From the NCBI GenBank assembly GCA_031269165.1, contig JAISZQ010000175.1:1-10935 (forward strand): 10,935 bases of DNA, written 5' to 3'. The position numbers were made by a program, and so were the translations under genes. Positions 1 through 6,308 of the stretch are shown here, piece by piece. This stretch comes from Spirochaetaceae bacterium (lineage in GTDB: Bacteria; Spirochaetota; Spirochaetia; Treponematales; Breznakiellaceae). Every line of letters starts with the position of its first letter. The stretch's first letter is position 1. The notes below the pieces were generated by a model. It saw only the letters and a list, made by a program, of their open reading frames with translations, did not search any database and had not been told where the DNA came from.

Positions 1-6
1 TAAGAA

Positions 7-111
7 TTTTTGTCCGCGAATGGCGCGAATAAATACGAATGATACATACCCATCAGCACGTATTCGCAACGCCATGTATGGCGCACATTCGCGTACATTC
101 GCGGACAAAAA
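7..111. repeat. Nested palindromic intergenic element
   Basis: Perfect 16-bp arms TTTTTGTCCGCGAATG (7-22) and its complement (96-111) enclose a second arm pair, CGCGAAT (24-30) and ATTCGCG (87-93), and a central GCCAT-GT-ATGGC hairpin (71-82). Neither strand has a T-run after the outer stem, so it does not look like an ordinary terminator. The left arm resembles sequence near 10451-10475, which points to a dispersed repeat family. It lies beyond the 3' end of the dctQM operon. No gene is visible in 1-249. Confidence 0.7.
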
Positions 112-206
112 AACTAAAAATCTGTGTAATCCGTTGACCACTCTTATATTCCCTTTGCTTAAGTTGTTGACAATGGTTTACCACCCCCGTAACACCCCCG
201 AATCCG

Positions 207-227
207 GCTCAACGTTTTGCGTTGAGC
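207..227 (-). terminator. Stem-loop downstream of dctM, possible terminator
   Basis: A perfect 8-bp stem GCTCAACG / CGTTGAGC with a 5-nt loop sits 23 nt beyond the dctM stop codon. The position fits transcription termination or 3'-end protection of the dctQM message. There is no U-tract after the stem on the minus-strand transcript, so intrinsic termination is not well supported. Confidence 0.35.
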
Positions 228-249
228 GTGGTTATTCCTGCCACCATTC

Positions 250-1524
250 TTACAGCAGAATCCTGCTCAGAACCGGAAAAAACACGACGAGGAGAAACAC
301 CACCACATAGCCAACAAAGAACGGGGTCTGCCCTTTCGCTATTTGCCCGATCGAGCGTTTTGACACGCTTGCCGCGGCAAAAATATTAACCGCCACCGGA
401 GGCGTCATGGTTCCGATAACATTGGATACGCAGACGATCATCCCAAAGTGGATAATATCGATCCCCAACGAATTCGCTATCGGCCAGAGAACCGGAACAA
501 GCAGTACCGCGATTGCGATTCCTTCAAGGAACGTGCCGAAAATGAGCAACAGTATCGCAATGACAAAACAGAACATCGTTGGGTTGAGGTTCATGCTTAC
601 CACGAAGCTGACCAACTGCTTTGAAATCCCTGAAAACGTAAACAGCCATGAAAAGGATGTGGATGTACCAATAATGAAAAGAATGATGGACGCGCTTTTT
701 GCCGAACCAAGGAGAATCCCCGGTATGTCCTTGATAGAAACTTCCCGGTAAATAAACATCCCGGCGATCAAGGACCAGACCACCGCCGCCGCCGATGCTT
801 CCGTTGCCGTTAAAACACCGGAATAAATACCGCCCAGAATAATTATAGGCAGTATCAACGCGGGAATAGCCTTGAGAAGAGAAACGGCGAGTTCCTTAAA
901 CGACATTTTCTTTTCGGTTTTAGGCCATTGCTCTTTTTTTGCGTAAATAACCACCACGATCATCAGCACAAGGGCGATCAAAACTCCTATGAAAAGGCCG
1001 GAGGTAAACATATTAGTGATAGACGCTCCGGTTATCGTTCCATAAACAACCATGATGATACTCGGCGGTATAATCGGCCCAAGCCCGCCTGAAACCACGA
1101 GCAGCCCCGCAGTACGATCTTTCGGGTAGCCGATGCGGATCATGTCGTCGTACAGCATGGCGCCTATGGCTAAAACCGTGGCGGGAGCGGAACCTGAGAG
1201 GGCGGCGAAAAAGGCGCAGGCGAGTACCATCGCAAGGGACATCCCGCCCCGGACGCCGCCGATAATGGAATTCGCAAAATCGACCAGTCTGCGGGAAATG
1301 CCGCCTTTTGTCATAATATTGCCGGCAAGTACAAAAAACGCGATCGCCATGATAGAGGTGGATTCCATCCCGGCAAAGATGCGCTGGGCAACGGTAGCCG
1401 TGGAAATGCTTATTTCCGGGCTTATGAGAATCGTAAACAGCGTAGACGCGCCGAGAGACACCGAAATTGGTACACCAATGACAAGCAACACGGCAAGCGA
1501 AGCAAACAATATAATACCGGTCAT
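250..1524 (-). CDS. dctM: TRAP transporter large permease (DctM)
   Basis: This is the large membrane subunit of a tripartite ATP-independent periplasmic transporter, the ion-coupled channel for organic acids such as C4-dicarboxylates, sialic acid or uronates. The 424-residue protein is hydrophobic throughout, as expected for a DctM with about 12 membrane segments. Family signatures are seen at residues 111-121 (GSAPATVLAIG), 146-155 (GGLGPIIPPS) and 371-376 (GTMTPP). Length is normal for the family. The start ATG overlaps the dctQ stop by 4 nt (ATGA) and has AAGGAG 8 nt upstream, so the two genes are translationally coupled. Substrate cannot be read from the sequence; the neighbouring kduD-like gene hints at a sugar acid. 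No DctP binding protein is present in the window. Confidence 0.95.
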   Translation of the reverse strand: MTGIILFASLAVLLVIGVPISVSLGASTLFTILISPEISISTATVAQRIFAGMESTSIMAIAFFVLAGNIMTKGGISRRLVDFANSIIGGVRGGMSLAMVLACAFFAALSGSAPATVLAIGAMLYDDMIRIGYPKDRTAGLLVVSGGLGPIIPPSIIMVVYGTITGASITNMFTSGLFIGVLIALVLMIVVVIYAKKEQWPKTEKKMSFKELAVSLLKAIPALILPIIILGGIYSGVLTATEASAAAVVWSLIAGMFIYREVSIKDIPGILLGSAKSASIILFIIGTSTSFSWLFTFSGISKQLVSFVVSMNLNPTMFCFVIAILLLIFGTFLEGIAIAVLLVPVLWPIANSLGIDIIHFGMIVCVSNVIGTMTPPVAVNIFAAASVSKRSIGQIAKGQTPFFVGYVVVFLLVVFFPVLSRILL

Positions 1525-2024
1525 ATTTCACGCTCCTTGTTGGACGGGGCTTTGAACAAACGAACAATCATAAGGATAAGGCTAAAACTTTGCACCAGAG
1601 TCATAATGCCAAAACCCAACACCAGCGCCGAATAGGGAACCGCCATCGGAACGTTAAGCCCCGCCGATGTCTGCCCTGTTTTGATTTGCCTCAAAACCAT
1701 ATCTATCGCGTTGCGGGTAATCGCGGCTGAAAAAAGAACAACGATCAGCGTTACGACGATATGCATGAACGACTTTCCCCGCTCAGGCAGACTGTCCCGC
1801 ACTGCGGTAATGGATACCTGGGTGCCGTCCCGCAGTCCCATTTCGGCGCCCAAAAGGGTCATCCAAATCATGCAGTAGACGACCAATTCCTCAAACCAGC
1901 CGATGCCCAATTTGAAAATATTGCGGTTTACAACCTGAGAAAAAGACGCTATCACCATTACGGAAAACGTAACAATGATAATGATGTTTTCCAGCCTTTG
2001 CAAAAAGAAAAAAGATTTTTTCAT
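1521..2024 (-). CDS. dctQ: TRAP transporter small permease (DctQ)
   Basis: This is the small membrane subunit that pairs with DctM and docks the solute-binding protein. The 167-residue protein has four hydrophobic stretches and the DctQ-type core around residues 33-75 (NRNIF...GWFEELVVY...W..LLGAEMGLRDG). The start was placed at the ATG of MKKSFFF (2022-2024) because AAGGAGG lies just upstream; an in-frame ATG ten codons earlier lacks a site this good. Its 3' end overlaps dctM by 4 nt. It follows the kduD-like gene by 176 nt, a gap that holds a nested inverted repeat. It is probably cotranscribed with kduD, unless the repeat attenuates or terminates the message. Confidence 0.92.
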   Translation of the reverse strand: MKKSFFFLQRLENIIIIVTFSVMVIASFSQVVNRNIFKLGIGWFEELVVYCMIWMTLLGAEMGLRDGTQVSITAVRDSLPERGKSFMHIVVTLIVVLFSAAITRNAIDMVLRQIKTGQTSAGLNVPMAVPYSALVLGFGIMTLVQSFSLILMIVRLFKAPSNKEREI

Positions 2025-2126
2025 GTCTCTGTTCCTCCTTAGAAAGCACCGCAAAAATCAATCGAGAGTTTTGCAGCGCTACTTTAATATGGTATTTGCG
2101 CAATAAAATGAGCAAATACATTTACA

Positions 2127-2204
2127 TTAGGGAAACGCGATTGCCAACGAGGCCGACTGCTGTCAGCCGTTGGCACGGCGTCAAGTCAATCTGCGTTTCC
2201 CTAA
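2127..2204 (-). repeat. Nested inverted repeat between kduD and dctQ
   Basis: A perfect 12-bp outer arm pair (TTAGGGAAACGC at 2127-2138, GCGTTTCCCTAA at 2193-2204) encloses an 8-bp inner pair (TGCCAACG at 2142-2149, CGTTGGCA at 2168-2175). The right outer arm contains the kduD stop codon (2201-2203). It may be an intercistronic RNA structure tuning the kduD/dctQM ratio, or a small palindromic repeat element. No U-tract follows it. The remaining bases up to 2024 (the dctQ start) show only the dctQ ribosome binding site. Confidence 0.7.
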
Positions 2205-2959
2205 CGATTCAAATATCCGCCGTCAACCGGAATAACAGCCCCGTTGAGATAATCCGAGGCCGCCGACGCGAGAAAGATAACCGGTCCCTTCATATCGTCT
2301 TGCGTTCCCCAACGATGGGCGGGAATACGCGCCGAAATTTCGGCGTTTCTGCCCGCGTCCGCCACCAGAGCGGAATTCATCTCAGTTGCCATATAACCGG
2401 GAGCGATGGCGTTCACATTGATCCCTTTGCTCGCCCATTCGTTGGCCAACGCCTTGGTGAGTTGCGATACCGCGCCCTTACTGGCGGCGTAGGCCGGAAC
2501 CGTATAACCGCCAAACCACGCGAGCATTGAAGAAATATTGATGATTTTGCCGTGTCCTTGGGCAATCATCTTTTTTCCCGCAAGCTGGCAGAGATGAAAC
2601 ACGGCGGTCTGGTTTATAGCGATAACTTGGTCCCAGTCCTCAAGGGGGAAATCCTCGCTGAAATGACGGCGCTGAATACCGGCCGCGTTCACGAGAATGT
2701 CGATACGGCCGCCCAGGAGCGAAAGGGCCTTCTCAAAAGCAGCCTCCCGTTCTGCCCTGCCGCCAATATCCGCGATAAGCGCGTGGCAATGGAAGCCTTT
2801 TTTTCCATAGTCTTCCGCGATCTCCGCTAATTTGGGATTTGTCGCGAGAAGAACAACCTCGGCGCCCGACTCCAGCAGTCCTTCCGCCATGCCTCTTCCC
2901 AAGCCTCGGGAAGCGCCGGTAACGACCGCCTTTTTCCCCGTAACATCAAATAAATGCAT
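2201..2959 (-). CDS. kduD: 2-dehydro-3-deoxy-D-gluconate 5-dehydrogenase-like SDR (KduD)
   Basis: This short-chain dehydrogenase/reductase is predicted to interconvert 3-deoxy-D-glycero-2,5-hexodiulosonate and 2-keto-3-deoxygluconate with NAD(H) in the cytoplasm, a step of pectin and hexuronate breakdown. The 252-residue protein has the TGxxxGxG cofactor motif (T14, G15, G19, G21), NAAG at 91-94, and catalytic S144, Y157 and K161. From about residue 139 onward it closely follows remembered E. coli KduD sequence (ISSML, ANEWA, INVNAIAPGYMAT, RIPA.RWG, ASDYLNG, VDGGYL). AAGGAG lies 8 nt upstream of the ATG. It heads the likely operon with dctQM, fitting uptake and conversion of a sugar acid. 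A related SDR such as gluconate 5-dehydrogenase cannot be excluded. Confidence 0.85.
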   Translation of the reverse strand: MHLFDVTGKKAVVTGASRGLGRGMAEGLLESGAEVVLLATNPKLAEIAEDYGKKGFHCHALIADIGGRAEREAAFEKALSLLGGRIDILVNAAGIQRRHFSEDFPLEDWDQVIAINQTAVFHLCQLAGKKMIAQGHGKIINISSMLAWFGGYTVPAYAASKGAVSQLTKALANEWASKGINVNAIAPGYMATEMNSALVADAGRNAEISARIPAHRWGTQDDMKGPVIFLASAASDYLNGAVIPVDGGYLNR

Positions 2960-2977
2960 ACGCCATACTCCTTATGT

Positions 2978-3014
2978 AAGCCTGTTCCAAAACGTGAGGT
3001 TTCGGAACAGCCTC
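2978..3014 (-). repeat. 37-nt hairpin element, copy A (kduD leader)
   Basis: Read on the minus strand, a 37-nt palindrome begins GAGGCTGTTCC and ends GGAACAGGCTT. It ends 18 nt before the kduD ATG, immediately upstream of its AAGGAG. It matches a second copy at 7576-7612 at 32 of 37 positions. One pair of differences preserves base pairing (C-G here, U-A there), so the fold appears to be maintained. Confidence 0.8.
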
Positions 3015-3090
3015 TTCTAAAAATTTTTTTCTCAGTAGCGTGTTGAGAGAATATTCCGCGTCAGGCGCGTCATTTGGCTTGATTCTACGC

Positions 3091-3104
3091 TGGTTTTGAA
3101 ACCA
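3091..3104. promoter_or_regulatory. Operator-like palindrome in the kduD leader
   Basis: The 14-bp sequence TGGTTTTGAAACCA is a near-perfect palindrome (arms TGGTTT and AAACCA around TG), similar in style to operators of sugar-catabolism repressors. It lies inside the predicted kduD leader rather than at the promoter core. A 10-bp direct repeat GCGTCATTTG (3067-3076 and 3131-3140) flanks it. Function is speculative. Confidence 0.3.
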
Positions 3105-3141
3105 CTTTCGGCATACGCTAGAGAGACATAGCGTCATTTGA

Positions 3142-3152
3142 GGGGGGGGGGG
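3142..3152. repeat. Poly-G tract (11 G on plus strand)
   Basis: An uninterrupted run of eleven G lies about 110 nt inside the predicted kduD leader (C11 in that transcript). Homopolymers of this length are prone to slipped-strand length change. Poly-G tracts near promoters are known in pathogenic treponemes; here the position is in the 5' untranslated region. Confidence 0.85.
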
Positions 3153-3259
3153 AAGTAGAAAAAATGAGAAAAACAACACATATTCACTCTTGCGATAATC
3201 ATCTCTTATAACCTTTCATATATCGGACATTCTTCGTTTAATGTTTAACGGCGAGTACT

Positions 3260-3288
3260 ATAATACACGATGAATGAATACGTGTCAA
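3260..3288 (-). promoter_or_regulatory. Sigma70-type promoter for kduD-dctQM
   Basis: On the minus strand there is a consensus -35 TTGACA (3283-3288), a 17-nt spacer and a -10 TATTAT (3260-3265, 5 of 6 consensus). Predicted transcription would start near 3253, giving a leader of about 290 nt before the kduD ATG that carries the C11 run, an operator-like palindrome and the 37-nt hairpin. Confidence 0.6.
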
Positions 3289-3299
3289 GCAAAAACCAT

Positions 3300-3624
3300 G
3301 AAAAAACACGAAAAAACGCGAAAAATTTTAAAAAAAGGAAAAATCAGGCGGGCGGTCTCCGTAACGCGGCTACAAACTTGAGTCCGGCCTTAATTAGAGT
3401 TTGTCCATAATATAGACACATTATGGACTCGGACCATAGGCCCGCAACTTCCTTAAAACCCGCATTTTTGCAGCCTTTAGGCGAAAAAATGCAGCGTCTG
3501 GCCGCAAAGGACGCAAACGTTAGTTTGCGCACCGACTTTGTGGACAGACACTAATTACCAGAAAATCATCGTTTTACCTTTTTCTGTCGCAATGTACTTT
3601 TTTTTAAGAAAAAACACGAAAAAA
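3300..3624. repeat. 17-bp direct repeats bounding an inverted-repeat-rich intergenic stretch
   Basis: GAAAAAACACGAAAAAA occurs exactly at 3300-3316 and 3608-3624. Between the copies no convincing gene is seen. The stretch holds a 9-bp inverted repeat GTCCATAAT/ATTATGGAC (3403-3411 and 3420-3428), a hairpin with GCATTTTT/AAAAATGC arms (3462-3492) and a hairpin CGCAAAC-GTTA-GTTTGCG (3512-3529). After the second copy, another wide inverted repeat GCCGCTTG/CAAGCGGC spans 3625-3687. The A-rich repeats may simply belong to a common low-complexity family. Confidence 0.6.
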
Positions 3625-5456
3625 GCCGCTTGGACTAAAGCATATCGGCTCACAACACCATAGTACAGGTATATCCCCACAAGCGGCAAAACGTTTTCAG
3701 GCGAAACGATTGCCGGAAGGAGCAGTTATGAGTATGTTAGCGTTGGACTTCGTTGAGAGCGGTATAAACGAGGATGAAGAGAATATTGGAGGCTTTTACG
3801 CCGATATTGAGGACGGGATCGCGGAGAACATCGAAATCCTCGACCCGGTTTCCGAGGCCGTCCAGGAATTGTTTGGGCTGTCCTATCTCTTTCCCTACCA
3901 GAGGCTCGTCATCTCGAACATTCTTGAGGCAGCCCAGGCGAGCGGGGTTGCTATTCGTTGGCCATCGTCGGTTTTGGCGCACAGGCTGGAAACCGCCCAG
4001 ACCGCTTGTGACGGGGGAGACGAAGCGGCGGAGGAAGGTGGGGACGATGACCGCGACCGGGGGAGTCTTGGCCGTCAGATCGTGATACTGCCGACCGGGG
4101 CGGGGAAGTCGCTCTGTTTCCAACTGCCCGCGATGCTGCTCGACGGCCCGACGCTGGTCATCTATCCCATCCTCTCGCTGATGGCCGATCAGGATCGTCG
4201 GCTCACGGAAAAGAACTTTGCGCCGGTGACGCTCCGGGGCGGTCAAAGCCGGGAAGAACGGGAACGCATCTTCCAAAGGATCAAATCCGGGGAGAGCCGC
4301 TTCATCATCGCCAACCCGGAAGTGCTTTTGACGCAAGTCCTGATGGAAAGGTTGCCCGAACTTGGCATCGTCCATGTCGTCATCGACGAGTCGCACTGTG
4401 TCAGCGAGTGGGGCGAAAGTTTTAGGCCCAGTTATCTTGAAATCGGCAAGATCATCGAGGCCGCGCAGGCCCCGGTGGTAACCGCGTTTACCGCCACCGC
4501 TTCCGCCGGAGTGCTGGAAAAGATCGACCGCGTTATCTTTGGCGGCACGGGCGCGCACCGGATCATCGGCAATCCCGACCGGAGCAACATCTGCTACCAC
4601 GCCGTCGGGACCCTGCTCCGCGACCGCGCCGTGCGTGGTCTGCTTTCCCGGCATAAACGCCCCGCCATCGTATTCTGCTCGTCTCGGCCCGGCACCGAAA
4701 AACTCGCCCGGTATCTGCGGAACCAGCTTGGCGAGACGGACATCAAGTTCTATCACGCCGGCCTCACCCGCGAGGAGAAGTCCGCCGTGGAAAAGTGGTT
4801 CTTCGACAGCGCGAACGGCGTTCTTGTGGCCACCTGCGCCTACGGCATGGGCGTTGACAAGAGCAACATCCGCACGGTCATCCACCGGGACTGCCCGCCA
4901 TCCGTCGAAGCCTATCTCCAAGAATCGGGCCGGGCGGGCCGAGACGGGTTGCCGTCCAAAGCCTTCTTCCTCTGGGGCCCCGAAGACGAGCGGGCCATGA
5001 ATCGCGCCAAGACGGATGCCGACAAAACACGGCTCGCCAGCCTCCTCGCCTACGGACGAAACGTCGCCCCCGGCAACGCTTCCGGCGATGCCCCCGGCAA
5101 CAACTTCCGGCCCTGCCGCCGCGACACCCTCCTCGACTTGCTCAACTACGAGGGCGAACGGATCAAACCCGAAACCGATTGCTGCGACATCTGCGAAGGC
5201 ACGTCCCGTCCCGGCCTCCTCGAAGAAACGCCGCTCATGGACTTCTTCAGGCGGAACCCGCGCGGGTTCACCCACCACGAAGCGACCGCTTTGATCAGCG
5301 CCGACGGCAACTCAGGCTGGACCGAGGAAGAAGCGCGTACCGCCATCCGCGAACTCCTGCGCGAACGGAAACTGCGTGTATCGACCAACATACTCTGGAA
5401 GGGAAAAATCGTTCCTGTTGGCTATCGGTGGGGGTAACGTAGCGCTGTCCACAAAG
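3536..5456. repeat. Perfect 12-bp inverted repeat flanking the helicase gene
   Basis: CTTTGTGGACAG at 3536-3547 and its exact complement CTGTCCACAAAG at 5445-5456 bracket the RecQ-like gene, the right copy starting 8 nt after its stop codon. No target-site duplication is seen outside the arms (CGA versus CCT). It could be the termini of an acquired module, or two copies of a dispersed GTCCACA-type repeat in opposite orientation. Confidence 0.65.
3728..5437 (+). CDS. RecQ-family ATP-dependent DNA helicase, non-canonical
   Basis: This superfamily 2, 3'-5' DNA helicase of RecQ type is predicted to unwind duplex or branched DNA in repair and recombination. The start is the ATG with GGAAGGAG 5 nt upstream, giving 569 residues. 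In order it shows a motif-0-like FGLSYLFPYQ (49-58), Walker A PTGAGKS (122-128, K127), DESH (220-223), TAFTATAS (252-259), motif V ATCAYGMGVDKSNIR (368-382) and motif VI QESGRAGRDG (398-407). Zinc-type cysteines follow: C463, then CC-x2-C at 485-489, a WRN-like spacing rather than the usual bacterial one. A winged-helix-like tail ends the protein; no HRDC domain is evident. About 45 extra residues, strongly acidic at 95-111, separate motif 0 from Walker A. Third codon positions are much richer in GC than in neighbouring genes, suggesting acquisition. Confidence 0.9.
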   Translation: MSMLALDFVESGINEDEENIGGFYADIEDGIAENIEILDPVSEAVQELFGLSYLFPYQRLVISNILEAAQASGVAIRWPSSVLAHRLETAQTACDGGDEAAEEGGDDDRDRGSLGRQIVILPTGAGKSLCFQLPAMLLDGPTLVIYPILSLMADQDRRLTEKNFAPVTLRGGQSREERERIFQRIKSGESRFIIANPEVLLTQVLMERLPELGIVHVVIDESHCVSEWGESFRPSYLEIGKIIEAAQAPVVTAFTATASAGVLEKIDRVIFGGTGAHRIIGNPDRSNICYHAVGTLLRDRAVRGLLSRHKRPAIVFCSSRPGTEKLARYLRNQLGETDIKFYHAGLTREEKSAVEKWFFDSANGVLVATCAYGMGVDKSNIRTVIHRDCPPSVEAYLQESGRAGRDGLPSKAFFLWGPEDERAMNRAKTDADKTRLASLLAYGRNVAPGNASGDAPGNNFRPCRRDTLLDLLNYEGERIKPETDCCDICEGTSRPGLLEETPLMDFFRRNPRGFTHHEATALISADGNSGWTEEEARTAIRELLRERKLRVSTNILWKGKIVPVGYRWG

Positions 5457-5463
5457 CCTCGCA

Positions 5464-6142
5464 CAGGGAGGCTCGCTAAACAGTACCCGTCCAGAGGCGT
5501 GCTGTTTGGTGCGGCTATCCCCGTTGATTGCCACCCGTCATTGCGAGCGGCACATTGCCAAGCGAAGCAATCCAGCGCGAGGGCCTCCTCCACTGGATTG
5601 CTTCACCCTGTCGGGTTCGCAATGACAGGGAGGCTCGCTAAACAGTACCCGTCCAGAGGCATGCTGTTTGGTGCGGCTATCCCCGTTGATTGCCACCCGT
5701 CATTGCGAGCGGCACATTGCCGAGTGAAGCAATCCAGCGTGAGGGCCTCCTCAACTGGATTGCTTCACCCTGTCGGGTTCGCAATGACAGGGAGGCTCGC
5801 TAAACAGTACCCGTCCAGAGGCGTGCTGTTTGGTGCGGCTCTCCCCGTTGATTGCCACCCGTCATTGCGAGCGGCACATTGCCAAGCGAAGCAATCCAGC
5901 GTGAGGGTCTCCTCCACTGGATTGCTTCACCCTGTCGGGTTCGCAATGACAGGGAGGCCCGCTAAACAGTACCCGTCCAGAGGCGTGCTGTTTGGTGCGG
6001 CTCTCCCCGTTAATTGCCGCCTGTCATTACGAGCGAGCGGCACATTGCCGCGCGACGCAATCCAGTGTGAGGGCCTCCTCCACTGGATTGCTTCGTCGTC
6101 GGCTTGGCTACCGAAGGGAGCACGCCGCCTCCTCGCAATGAC
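5464..6142. repeat. Four tandem 162-bp units with nested CATTGCGA palindromes
   Basis: Units start at 5464, 5626, 5788 and 5950, each exactly 162 bp apart; the fourth runs to about 6142 and is divergent at its end. Each unit has about 72 bp of linker (from CAGGGAGGCTCGCTAAACAG) and a palindrome: outer arms GTCATTGCGA/TCGCAATGAC (5537-5546 and 5617-5626 in unit 1) and inner arms GAAGCAATCCAG/CTGGATTGCTTC (5564-5575 and 5593-5604). Palindromes lie at 5537-5626, 5699-5788, 5861-5950 and 6023-6142. This resembles the widespread GTCATTGCGAG..GAAGCAATCC repeat seen in many bacterial genomes. Because 162 is divisible by 3, reading frames stay open through it, but it does not look coding. Confidence 0.93.
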
Positions 6143-6215
6143 GATTCCGCCCTGCCCCGGCTTCATCGCAACAAACCATAACTTTTCGCCCCGATTTTCC
6201 CGCTGTTACGGCCAC

Positions 6216-6244
6216 TTGACAAAAATATTTAATATATATACTAT
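6216..6244 (+). promoter_or_regulatory. Sigma70-type promoter of the ABC operon
   Basis: A consensus -35 TTGACA (6216-6221) is followed by a very AT-rich spacer and either TATACT (6237-6242, 15-nt spacing) or TACTAT (6239-6244, 17-nt spacing). It lies 65 nt upstream of the solute-binding protein ATG and just after the tandem repeat block. No other promoter-like sequence is seen within the operon. Confidence 0.65.
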
Positions 6245-6308
6245 AGATGTAGTAAGAATTATGGCGGCCTCCAAGCGATAATGCGGCTGGCTACCAAAGG
6301 AGAAGACG

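Noticed and set aside
1013..1567. 184-codon minus-strand frame overlapping dctM
   Set aside because: It is out-of-frame with the clearly conserved dctM and dctQ, and its Arg/His/Cys-rich translation is typical of a shadow frame.
3462..3529. Rho-independent terminators in the divergent region
   Set aside because: The hairpins have good stems but no T-tract on either strand, and no gene ends nearby.
3344..3532. 62-codon minus-strand frame in the divergent region
   Set aside because: It runs through two hairpins and an inverted repeat, has no clear ribosome site and resembles no family I know.
3737..5278. 513-codon open frame on the minus strand opposite the helicase gene
   Set aside because: It is antisense to a gene with complete helicase motifs. 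High GC at third positions keeps the opposite frame open; the translation is low-complexity, with no ribosome site or recognisable domain.
3536..5456. Insertion sequence around the helicase gene
   Set aside because: There is no transposase, no target-site duplication and the terminal repeats are only 12 bp. It is kept only as an inverted repeat observation.
5464..6142. CRISPR array
   Set aside because: Units are 162 bp with near-identical 'spacers' and large internal palindromes. There are no cas genes.
5376..6281. 301-codon plus-strand frame encoding 54-residue repeats
   Set aside because: It starts inside the helicase gene, lacks a ribosome site, and stays open only because the 162-bp repeat period is a multiple of 3. 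Differences between units are mostly amino-acid changing, so there is no sign of coding constraint.
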